Of a stretch of DNA of 10,056 nucleotides, positions 1 through 6,638 are shown in pieces (position 1 is the stretch's first letter; each line of letters starts with the position of its first letter). The position numbers and the translations under genes were made by a program. The notes beneath the pieces were generated by a model, which did not search any database, was not told where the DNA came from, and saw nothing but the letters and a program-made list of their open reading frames with translations. The stretch is from Planctomyces sp. (GTDB lineage: Bacteria; Planctomycetota; Planctomycetia; Planctomycetales; Planctomycetaceae), in the NCBI GenBank assembly GCA_005809115.1, contig SYLK01000790.1, forward strand, positions 1 to 10,056, read 5' to 3'.

Positions 1-442
1 ACCTGACACATGTGCCTGTAAATCCGGCTCCGGACGTGCCTGTGGCTCGTGTTTGCAGGAACGCAGACCGTTGCGCAGAGGAGTCACCCTGCGTAACAGT
101 GTGCGTGACGCCTGTGAAGGCGCTTGGGAGCGTCCCTGTCGACTTCACGTGCCGCCATTTCGGCATCCACTGGCCTCTGCCGACGGCACTTGGTGCAGGC
201 CCGGTTTTGCCGCACAGGACGACCACGTTCCGGCTCTCTGGCCGAGCCGGAGACGGCGACAGGAGACACGCATCCGACGCTGCTGCTGGTGCGTGGAGGC
301 GGGCGACGGTTGCAAGGCTCTTGGACCAACCCATTGCGGCTGCCGCTCCCATGGTCATACGAGCAGGAGGATCGTCATTGCGAGTCCAAGAAGAAGCGTC
401 CCCAGGTGCACGAGCACCCGGCGCGGGCATTTCGGTATCTGG
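1..442. repeat. Direct repeat copy 1 (kinase 3' end plus downstream DNA)
   Basis: This segment matches 1123-1575 at roughly 90% identity by eye. The first 80 or so bases are identical, and there is one 12-bp length difference (copy 2 has the extra bases near 1370-1395). It may continue left of the window. Read leftward, the part from 442 to 355 encodes a tail almost identical to the last 27 or so residues of the membrane kinase at 1489-2925 (a PKCP motif, then LLLGLA, ILLLV and a stop at 355-357), but the upstream truncated kinase enters it in another frame. The remaining ~354 bp resemble the intergenic DNA after the intact kinase; I see no convincing gene or terminator in them. Confidence 0.9.
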
Positions 443-1034
443 TGCCGTCACCCGGGTGGCGCCTGAGCGTCTGCTCGAGCAGCCACGCGCTCCCAAAGTC
501 AATCAGCACCAGCCGCGAGGGTTCGCTCGCCACGATCAGGTTGCTGGGCTTGATGTCGCCATGGGCAATTCGGCGGCGGCGGTGAATGTGACCCAGGTCA
601 TGCGCGAGCTTCCGGATGAGTCGGACGGCTTCCACAGGACTGGGGCGCGCCCTGCGTCCGGACCTCACGTCACTCAGAAACTCCTTCAGGTCGATGCCGT
701 GAACCCATTCGAGCGCCACGTACAGATCGCCGTGGACTTTGCGATAGTCCAGCACTCTGGACAGGACGCCGTTGTGGGTGGAGATGTCGTGCAGAACCCG
801 GACGTGCTGCCAGGCGGCTGGCAGATCCGGGAGCACGAGGAGGCACCGTAGCGCGCCACGCGGCCCGGCCTCGGGGTCAAACGCCAGGCAGCGTTTTCGG
901 CCGACGGCTCCCAGCTCGTCGAGAATCAGGTATCGGCGTCGCCCAATATCGAGCCTTCCTCGCACGGGCCTGTTCTTCCCGAGCACTCGCACGGTTCCGG
1001 GGAAGCACCTGCTCTGTGGCCGATTGGTGGTCAT
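375..1034 (-). pseudogene. Truncated Ser/Thr protein kinase, broken in the activation segment
   Basis: The start is ATG at 1034, preceded by GAGGAG seven bases upstream; the open frame continues to 1133 but without such a site. The product is 219 residues. It carries the N-lobe and half of the C-lobe of a Hanks-type kinase: catalytic loop HGDIKPSN at 158-165 and DFG at 179-181. A GDGT sequence at 195-198 would precede the Y-x-APE of a normal activation segment. At that point (about nt 442) the gene runs into a direct repeat in the wrong frame and reads 20 unrelated residues to a stop at 375. The APE motif and helices F-I are missing, against ~260 residues for a normal kinase domain. A clear VAIK lysine is not visible; ALRC at 61-64 sits about there. 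It probably arose by recombination or deletion between kinase paralogues. A truncated but expressed product cannot be excluded. Confidence 0.78.
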
Positions 1035-1040
1035 CGTGGG

Positions 1041-1046
1041 CTCCTC
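1041..1046 (-). promoter_or_regulatory. Ribosome binding site deciding the truncated kinase start
   Basis: GAGGAG on the minus strand lies seven bases before ATG at 1034. It favours this start over the upstream in-frame start at 1133, whose extra 33 residues do not look like part of a kinase. Confidence 0.6.
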
Positions 1047-1104
1047 GCATCCAGCCGCGGCGGTCCGTTTTTGACCGGCCACTGACAAAGACTTTTGCAC
1101 AAGG

Positions 1105-1131
1105 GTGTCAGCGAATACTGGTACCTGACAC
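1105..1131. repeat. Inverted repeat (7-bp arms) before the truncated kinase
   Basis: GTGTCAG at 1105-1111 pairs perfectly with CTGACAC at 1125-1131 across a 13-nt loop. The right arm overlaps the start of direct-repeat copy 2, and a small palindrome CACATGTG (1129-1136) follows. It lies about 70 bp upstream of the kinase start, so it could be an operator or a hairpin in a leader RNA. There is no T-tract, so an intrinsic terminator is not supported. Confidence 0.35.
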
Positions 1132-1575
1132 ATGTGCCTGTAAATCCGGCTCCGGACGTGCCTGTGGCTCGTGTTTGCAGGAACGCAGACCGTTGCGCAG
1201 AGGTGTCACCCTGCGTAACGGTGTGCGTGACGCCTGTGAAGGCGGCTTGGAGCGTCCCTGTTGACTTCACGTGCTGCCATTTCGGCATCCGCTGGCCTCT
1301 GTCGACGGCACCTGATGCGAGCCCGGTTGTGCCGCACAGGACGACCACATTCCAGCACGCCGGATGAGCCGGAGACGGAGCCGGAGCCGGCGACAGGAGG
1401 CACGCAGCAGACGCTGCTGCTGGTGCGTGGAGGCGGGCGACGGTTAAAAGGCTTGTGGACCAACCCATTGCGGCTGCCGCTCCCATGGTCATACGAACAG
1501 GAGGATCGTCACTGCGAGTCCGAGAAGAAGCATCCCCAGGTGCATGAGCACCCGCTGCGGGCATTTCGGTGTCTG
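1123..1575. repeat. Direct repeat copy 2 (kinase 3' end plus downstream DNA)
   Basis: This is the partner of 1-442, in the same orientation. Positions 1489-1575 are the 3' end of the intact membrane kinase gene; 1123-1488 are gene-free DNA downstream of it. The offset between copies is 1122 bp at the left end and 1134 bp at the right because of one 12-bp indel in a GGAGCC-rich patch. Since this copy includes an intact, in-frame kinase tail, it is the better candidate for the ancestral arrangement. The stretch 1047-1488 holds no other supported gene. Confidence 0.9.
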
Positions 1576-2925
1576 TGGCCGGAACCAGAACGGAAGTTCC
1601 AGCTGGAAATCTCCGACTTGAAGCACGTGCTGACGCATGTCTCCGATCACTATTCGCACAATCACCACAAGTCCGGCTGCCCAGATCCCAAACCAGCCGA
1701 TCACCCAGGTCAGACGAACAGCCAGTGAGGGCATGCTGACGGGGAAATTCGTGGCGGCCAGAGTTACAGCACCCGACCAGTGAACCAGGCAGAGGAATGC
1801 GAGCAGTCGCGTGGCGGCGGTCTGTACCCGGGTCAGAGCGTTGGTGGGTGTGAGGACCGTCTGATTGATCGTTCGGCCCCACACGCCCGTCTTCTGCTGT
1901 GCCGCTGCCTTGTGTCGGTCTGCCAGCCACACCCTCGACTTGACGGGCGGCCCGACCGGAATACCGATTGCTGCGGCCAGCTCGCAGGTGTGGGGCCGAC
2001 GATGTTCCGGAAGCTGAAACAGTGTGTCGAGGAGGAGGTGCGGCAACTGGGAGGCAAACGGAGCGCGGCCAAGCAGCTTCTGGCGGACGTGTGTGTCCCA
2101 TTTCGAAGCCGCTTCGTCGCTGGCGCATGTGGAATCAAACCCGAGCAGCTCGACAAGCAGGGTGTCCCGGGCAAATCGGTCGCTGAAGGGTCTGACATCC
2201 TGTGAGGCAGAACCCGCGACAAGGCTCGGTGGGCAATAGTCGGGAGTGCCGAACGTGCCACCTTCAGCGGTGCTCAGGCTGGCCAGTTCGTCAGCAACGG
2301 GGCAGACAAAGGCGTCAAAGTCGATGAAGCAGAGCACGGGGCTGCCCGATGTGGCCGCAGGATCCAGCACCAGGTTTCCGTGAGACAGATCCCCGTGGAT
2401 GAAATTCCGTCGTTCGAGGATGGCCAGTCCCGCGATGAAGTCACGCACGGCGCGTCGCCGCAGGTCGTCCGTCCATTGTACCGCTCCGGATGTGATGTCG
2501 GCCTTGATCTCCTGCCAGGGTCGTCCTGGCGCTGCGACAGACAGTAAACACGAGAAGTCGAAGCGGATCGATTTTGGCCGCGTGGCCGGACTGCCCGTCA
2601 CCCAGGTCACTGGAGCCGCCAGGAACTGCGGCGCCCATCCGCTGGCCTGCTGCCCAGCGAGCCACTGAGCGCGTCGGACTCGCTTCTCCGTGATTCGCGT
2701 CTGGTCGAAAAACTTCGCGTAGTACACCACGCGTCCCTGGGCATCCAGCAATGGACAGGCAATCCCCTCGCCACCGGATTTCCAGGGAGGTTCACCTGGG
2801 TAGCGCGGATCAAAATCGGCGAAGCGGAGCGTCTGGCCCTGGACCTTCCACTCCTTTCCGGCAATATCTCTTGCCTGGAGCTGTGAGATACACAACAGGT
2901 CGTACTGAGAGAGTTTCATGGTCAT
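1489..2925 (-). CDS. Kinase-like protein with C-terminal membrane anchor (triad kinase)
   Basis: The 478-residue product has a divergent protein-kinase or aminoglycoside-phosphotransferase-type fold and a membrane tail. Visible elements: GGEG at 51-54; VVYYAK, with K71 as probable ATP-binding lysine; catalytic loop HGDLSHGN at 177-184 (D179 in the HRD aspartate position); DFD at 202-204 replacing DFG; GTPDY at 226-230, typical of an activation segment; and SDRFARDTLLVELLG around 248-262, equivalent to helix F. Three hydrophobic segments follow (about 373-391, 402-427, 459-477), so the kinase domain is probably cytoplasmic and anchored. The ATG at 2925 overlaps the PP2C stop as ATGA, showing translational coupling; a second ATG two codons later is less likely. 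HGDLxxGN is shared with small-molecule phosphotransferases, so a non-protein substrate is possible, but the vWA-PP2C context favours protein phosphorylation. Confidence 0.87.
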   Translation of the reverse strand: MTMKLSQYDLLCISQLQARDIAGKEWKVQGQTLRFADFDPRYPGEPPWKSGGEGIACPLLDAQGRVVYYAKFFDQTRITEKRVRRAQWLAGQQASGWAPQFLAAPVTWVTGSPATRPKSIRFDFSCLLSVAAPGRPWQEIKADITSGAVQWTDDLRRRAVRDFIAGLAILERRNFIHGDLSHGNLVLDPAATSGSPVLCFIDFDAFVCPVADELASLSTAEGGTFGTPDYCPPSLVAGSASQDVRPFSDRFARDTLLVELLGFDSTCASDEAASKWDTHVRQKLLGRAPFASQLPHLLLDTLFQLPEHRRPHTCELAAAIGIPVGPPVKSRVWLADRHKAAAQQKTGVWGRTINQTVLTPTNALTRVQTAATRLLAFLCLVHWSGAVTLAATNFPVSMPSLAVRLTWVIGWFGIWAAGLVVIVRIVIGDMRQHVLQVGDFQLELPFWFRPQTPKCPQRVLMHLGMLLLGLAVTILLFV

Positions 2926-3821
2926 CCCCGCCGATTGTCAACAACCGCCAGCGTCAGGTTGTCCTGATGGTGCGCGGGCGAGGCGGTCAGCAGTTCCTTC
3001 ACCCAGTCTTCGGACGGGTTACCTCGGTCAGACGGAGGCTGCTGCAGCGAACGCCCGATGAAATTCCTCTCGGACGAAAGTCCGCGATCGATCCCGTCGG
3101 TAAACACGGCCAGTGCATCGTCAGTCCCGAAACGTCTGTCGTGCCATACATCGAACCCTCCGAACGGGTTTGCTGGCCCCAGGCAGGTGACCAGTGAAGT
3201 CGTGACGTCAGACGTCATGAGTCGCTGCAGCCTTCCTCCCTGCACGTGCATGGCTCCGCCGTCGCCGACGGCAGCCAGGAAGGCGCGATCGCGGACTCCC
3301 CAGGCAAGCACCAGGGTCGTCTGCAGCAGCAGTCCCTCATCAAGGGTGAACCTCCAGGTGGCCACGTGGTCGCCTGCCGGACGAGACTCCTCAAAATGTT
3401 CGTGGAACAGCTTCGCCAGGTCGAAGAGCGAGTCCGCCGCGCTTTGCATGGCCCGCGTCGCCTGTGCACGCGGTGACAGATCCGCATGGACCAGGAGGGC
3501 CTCGGTGCTTTTCCAGCATGCGGCCTCCGCTCCCCATTCCGCGCGGAACGAGGACGTCACCCCGTCGGCCACAGCGACCATCCACTGCAGCGGGCAGCGC
3601 CGGTCCGCTGCCCGCCAGGCAACCACAAAGTCCTGATTCTCGTCCTTGCTCTGACCTGTCGGCCCGTATTCCGTGTGGATGGCGATCCGGGGCAGGCCAC
3701 CCCGCAGACAGTCCGATCCAAATCGGAATTCACCGTGCGAGGCAAGCACACGCTGCGCCTGGTCTGCCTGCCGGGCACGCCGCTCGGCCAGCCGAGTTGC
3801 AAAATCCCTGCTGCTTGTCAT
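2922..3821 (-). CDS. PP2C-family Ser/Thr protein phosphatase (triad phosphatase)
   Basis: A 299-residue PPM/PP2C phosphatase, which hydrolyses phosphoserine or phosphothreonine with two or more Mn/Mg ions. The motifs appear in family order: KDENQD at 59-64, VADGV at 84-88, VGDGGA at 185-190, TDGID at 241-245 and DNLTLAVV at 287-294. The metal-coordinating aspartates (near D64, D86, D242, D287) are present, so it should be active. No signal peptide or membrane segment is seen, so it is cytoplasmic. The start at 3821 is chosen because it overlaps the vWA stop as ATGA; an upstream in-frame start at 3941 would lie deep inside the vWA gene. Its stop overlaps the kinase start in the same way. It most likely reverses the partner kinase's phosphorylation, possibly of the vWA protein. 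Confidence 0.94.
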   Translation of the reverse strand: MTSSRDFATRLAERRARQADQAQRVLASHGEFRFGSDCLRGGLPRIAIHTEYGPTGQSKDENQDFVVAWRAADRRCPLQWMVAVADGVTSSFRAEWGAEAACWKSTEALLVHADLSPRAQATRAMQSAADSLFDLAKLFHEHFEESRPAGDHVATWRFTLDEGLLLQTTLVLAWGVRDRAFLAAVGDGGAMHVQGGRLQRLMTSDVTTSLVTCLGPANPFGGFDVWHDRRFGTDDALAVFTDGIDRGLSSERNFIGRSLQQPPSDRGNPSEDWVKELLTASPAHHQDNLTLAVVDNRRG

Positions 3822-4492
3822 GAGTGGAGACTCAGCCGCTTCATCTGCTCGGCGATTGCGCGAGAACCCGGAGCACAGGAACTCCCGATCTCTGCCAGAA
3901 ACCGAGTCAGGAGGCGCAGGTCCCCCACGCGCAGATAACACTCCGGCGAAGCGATCGCACGAAGCGTGCGTTCATCCAGGTCTTCGTCTTCGCAGGAGAT
4001 TCCGGCTGCGGCGATCGTCACCGGACAGCCGTCGAGTTCGAGCGACCTGATCTTCTTCGCCGGGCCGAGCGGGTCGCCGTGGTTGTTCATCCCGTCGGAG
4101 AAGACGAGCACAACCGGCAATGGGAAGGCGTCACGCCCGGGATGCGTGGCCATGTGCTGGATGTAGCGCGACACACCGACATGGGCGAGCTCGAGAGCCT
4201 CGGCGAGATTGGTGTTCCCGCCGCTGCCTTCGATCAGGATCTGGTTCGGATCAATTTCGCGGACCGGCACAGCATCGCAACCCGGATCGACGGCAGCGTG
4301 AGTGCTGAAGGTCAGCAGGGCGAAGCGGAAGCAGGACCGGTTGGGTCCCCGCGGCCCCATCGTCTGGCAGCGGAGAAGCATCTCCCGGATTCCCTGTGTG
4401 GCCGCACTGGCCTTTGGGCCCATCATTGAGGCACTGTCGTCGGCAATCACGCACACCAGTTGAGGACGGGTTTCATTGGCACGTCGCAGCAT
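3818..4492 (-). CDS. vWA-domain protein, TerY-like (triad scaffold)
   Basis: A 224-residue protein that is essentially a single von Willebrand factor A domain. The metal-ion-dependent adhesion site is complete: DxSxS at D18-S20-S22, the conserved threonine T94 in GGNTNLAEAL, and the aspartate D133 in VFSDG. The length and solo architecture match TerY-type vWA proteins, which bind partners through a Mg-dependent site and are found beside PP2C and kinase genes. No membrane segment is visible. The ATG at 4492 is preceded by GAGGA (4497-4501), and the gene shares ATGA with the PP2C gene. A stop codon in one frame of the upstream gene (4500-4502) overlaps this binding site, suggesting coupling to that gene too. 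The family assignment is firm; the TerY subfamily call is inferred mostly from context. Confidence 0.93.
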   Translation of the reverse strand: MLRRANETRPQLVCVIADDSASMMGPKASAATQGIREMLLRCQTMGPRGPNRSCFRFALLTFSTHAAVDPGCDAVPVREIDPNQILIEGSGGNTNLAEALELAHVGVSRYIQHMATHPGRDAFPLPVVLVFSDGMNNHGDPLGPAKKIRSLELDGCPVTIAAAGISCEDEDLDERTLRAIASPECYLRVGDLRLLTRFLAEIGSSCAPGSRAIAEQMKRLSLHS

Positions 4493-4499
4493 GGGTTCC

Positions 4500-4705
4500 T
4501 CACTTTCTCGTTTTCTCGGCAGGGTAGGGTGTTATCGGAAATAAAGGACTCGGGTCACTCTCGACGGTGTTCTCGTACGGCAGTGCATTGTGTGCGGGCA
4601 GCAGATGATTCGTGTGCAGCGGCAGCGACAGCGACAGTTCACGCAGTGGCAGCGATGTGGGCGGCAGATCGGCACCACGGGCCGGCAAACCCTGTGAACC
4701 ACGGC
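4500..4705 (-). other. Alternative-frame C-terminal tail of the membrane protein
   Basis: In the -1 frame relative to the 5449 start, this stretch encodes about 65 residues with plausible composition (LRELSLSLPLH, then NALPYENTVESDP and ending FPITPYPAEKTRK). The stop at 4500-4502 overlaps the Shine-Dalgarno of the vWA gene, which is normal operon spacing. It starts close to a run of 6-bp-like CAGCGA repeats (about 4617-4640). Either a sequencing or assembly indel, a true mutation, or programmed slippage could join it; no classical heptamer in the correct frame was found. Confidence 0.5.
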
Positions 4706-5449
4706 GTGTCCTTGTGGCGCTGACTGTTGTGAATCGCTGCGCCTGGTGGCCGCGCCTGACAGTCGAGTCCCGACGGCCTTTCCATCCGATTCGGCCAGCA
4801 TTTCCGTCAGCTGGCTCTCCAGACCAGCAACTCTCGTCATGCCGCCGTCGAGGTATTCCACAAGCACCGGGATGCGCGAAACCTCGATCGAGGGCGTCTG
4901 CACGTTCGACGGATCGGAGTCGGATCTGAGCAATCGCTCCCATAAGTCGAGTTGTGCCCAATCCGGCTTCACGACGTCCTTCATTGCGGCGAACTCCCGA
5001 AGCTGGTCAGAGTCCGCAGCGATGCGTCGTCCCGCGTCACTGGATTCCAGCTGCGTGGTCCTTGCCGTCCACGACGTGCACGCACTCCGGAACGCATCCA
5101 GTTTCTGGAGTGCTTCCGTTCTGCGAGCCTGTGCGTTCCTGTGCTCGGCTGGTGGTATTACCGGCGGCTCCGGGACGTCATGAGCGATCTCTGCGGTCAT
5201 TTCAGGGGCAAAGGCCGGCGGCTGCGGATTGGCCCGAGGCTCGTCGACGTCTATGGAAGTCTGCTGCCGGATATTCGTATCCGGTTCCACGGTTGCGACC
5301 TCCGACGGCCGTCCGGAACTTGTCGCCAGAGTCAGCGGCTGTTTGAAGGTCGCGTAGCCGCAGAGCAACAGCCAAGTCAGCACACACCAGGCAAGCACTG
5401 CTCCGGTGGCACCCTGGAGGGAGTAGGTGCATCTCGTCGCCTGAATCAT
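4532..5449 (-). CDS. Single-pass membrane protein, probable frameshift near C-terminus
   Basis: I do not recognise a family. The 305-residue frame starts at ATG 5449 with GGAG upstream. It has one hydrophobic helix at about 15-35 (LAWCVLTWLLLCGY). A Pro/Glu-rich linker (about 45-105) follows, then a probable helical region (about 105-225) with conserved-looking charged and tryptophan residues (DWAQLDLWERLL at 163-174). From about residue 253 the frame becomes implausible: clustered Cys and Arg (CRCRCRC) with poor codon use. The -1 frame over the same DNA instead reads LPARGADLPPTSLPLREL and onward in natural CTG-rich codons and stops at 4500, seven bases before the vWA gene. The real C-terminus is probably that one, joined by a frameshift near 4690-4710. 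It may act as a membrane partner of the downstream triad. Confidence 0.75.
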   Translation of the reverse strand: MIQATRCTYSLQGATGAVLAWCVLTWLLLCGYATFKQPLTLATSSGRPSEVATVEPDTNIRQQTSIDVDEPRANPQPPAFAPEMTAEIAHDVPEPPVIPPAEHRNAQARRTEALQKLDAFRSACTSWTARTTQLESSDAGRRIAADSDQLREFAAMKDVVKPDWAQLDLWERLLRSDSDPSNVQTPSIEVSRIPVLVEYLDGGMTRVAGLESQLTEMLAESDGKAVGTRLSGAATRRSDSQQSAPQGHAVVHRVCRPVVPICRPHRCHCVNCRCRCRCTRIICCPHTMHCRTRTPSRVTRVLYFR

Positions 5450-5529
5450 TCTTCGGTCTCCGGAAGTGATACCGTCATAGAACGTCGCCAGCGTCGGTCA
5501 CTGCGACCGCGCCGGCATTTTCGGTTTCC

Positions 5530-6576
5530 TTATTCGCCGGCACGGAGGCCCAGCCGGTCGGCCAGTTCGTGTGCGGGAACCCAGTCGAACCGGTCGCCGC
5601 AGTCGCTGCGATACAGCCGGCCGTTCTTTCCCCGGGTCCACTTGATGCGGCGGACATTTGCGGTGGTTTCGGGCGAGGACTTCTCCGGCCTTCCCCAAGG
5701 GCAGCCGCGACATGGGTTGCCGACTGGAACATCAGGCACCATCCGGCGACTGGCCACGAGCAGGAGCATGGCTCTCAGATCTTCCACGGTGCGAGGCAGT
5801 TCCTTCTGGTACCTTTCGAGGTTGGGCACGGTGACGCCGTCGTAACCCCGTCCAAAGAGGACCACGCTGTATGGCGCCTCTCCTCCCTCAGTCTCAGTGA
5901 CAAGGCGGCAGTAGGCAGCCATCCGAAGGAAGTGCTGATGGCCGAGCTTCGCTTCGCCTCGGATCTTGCGAAACACCGGAATTCGGAGTGAACCCCGGTG
6001 GAGCACACGCCAGGGCGCTCCAGCAAGTCCGAGTGACTGGTTGCAGAAGGGGGCATCGTATTCGTAGGAGCAGAATCCCGCCTTGAGCAGCGACCACCAG
6101 TTCGTGCTCTGCATTTTCGGGAGCTTCGGATCGGGTTCGCAGACCGGGCTCCGCCTCATCGCCCGCAGCCTCAGGGCAAGCACGGCGATGTCTCTGATCA
6201 GACCGACGCAGCGAACGACTGTGAAGGCGAGCTGAGTGATTCCTGCAGCCGTCGGGAGGCGACTTGTGAAAAGACTGGACAACACGACCAGGATGGCGAG
6301 CACGGTGCCTGACCACGTCAGCAGGCGTCGCAGAGACGAAAATCTGGCCGCGATGGTTTCCTCGATCTTTCTCGCGTCAAAATCGGGAAGGAAGTCGATC
6401 CGGGGAGCCCGCCTCCATGTCTCGGCCCCTTCGTCGGCCGGCACTTTTTCCCACGCGTTCACGGCCGCCCGAGGACAGAATACGAACTCGGCAACGACGT
6501 GGACGCCGATGAGAGACGTGAAAGGTTGTGACGGATTCGGTGACGGATTCTGTGACGGGGCAGGGGTCTTGTTCAC
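5530..6576 (-). CDS. Membrane protein with degenerate Cas4/RecB-like nuclease domain
   Basis: A 348-residue protein with a GTG start at 6576 (an in-frame stop lies just upstream). After a Pro/Ser-rich leader comes EFVFCPRAA at 30-38, recalling the N-terminal cysteine motif of Cas4 (C34). A membrane region follows (hydrophobic at about 90-105 and 113-138). Residues 184-204 align by eye with the Cas4 PD-(D/E)XK core, but the aspartate is W189, the ExK motif is IPVFRK with only K204 kept, and the later QxxxY is LRMAAY, lacking the glutamine. Cysteines C289 and C292 (CRGC) and C326 could complete a Cas4-like four-cysteine iron-sulfur site with C34. I infer a catalytically dead, membrane-bound nuclease relative, perhaps a sensor of DNA or a structural partner. 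The gene itself is secure; the family call rests on motif spacing alone. Confidence 0.68.
   Translation of the reverse strand: MNKTPAPSQNPSPNPSQPFTSLIGVHVVAEFVFCPRAAVNAWEKVPADEGAETWRRAPRIDFLPDFDARKIEETIAARFSSLRRLLTWSGTVLAILVVLSSLFTSRLPTAAGITQLAFTVVRCVGLIRDIAVLALRLRAMRRSPVCEPDPKLPKMQSTNWWSLLKAGFCSYEYDAPFCNQSLGLAGAPWRVLHRGSLRIPVFRKIRGEAKLGHQHFLRMAAYCRLVTETEGGEAPYSVVLFGRGYDGVTVPNLERYQKELPRTVEDLRAMLLLVASRRMVPDVPVGNPCRGCPWGRPEKSSPETTANVRRIKWTRGKNGRLYRSDCGDRFDWVPAHELADRLGLRAGE
6528..6558. repeat. Short tandem repeat, 12-bp unit, about 2.5 copies
   Basis: GTGACGGATTC plus one variable base is repeated at 6528-6539 and 6540-6551 and again partially at 6552-6558. It lies within the gene starting at 6576 and encodes its low-complexity NPSPNPSQ leader. 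The unit is a multiple of three, so copy-number change would keep the frame. Confidence 0.7.
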
Positions 6577-6638
6577 GGTGAGTTCTCTCAGAAAATGTCC
6601 GGAGGGTTCGCGTCAGAAGTTTCTGAAATACGGACGTG

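Noticed and set aside
12..851. 279-codon open frame on the plus strand
   Set aside because: It crosses the repeat, runs antisense to the truncated kinase with clear kinase motifs, and its product shows no domain-like composition. It has no good ribosome binding site.
1..1575. Insertion sequence with flanking direct repeats around the truncated kinase
   Set aside because: There is no transposase and no terminal inverted repeat; the repeat contains a kinase gene end, which fits duplication or recombination better.
1031..2128. 365-codon open frame on the minus strand
   Set aside because: It overlaps the membrane kinase in another frame; the kinase frame has family motifs and hydrophobic helices, while this frame is Arg/Pro/Ser-rich shadow sequence.
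4612..4662. Cys-rich metal-binding tail (CRCRCRC) in the membrane protein
   Set aside because: The same DNA read in the -1 frame gives natural sequence with good codon use and operon-like spacing; the Cys pattern is a by-product of CAGCGA-type repeats.
4952..5845. 297-codon open frame on the plus strand
   Set aside because: It is antisense to two minus-strand genes with membrane helices and motifs; its composition is typical of a high-GC antisense shadow.
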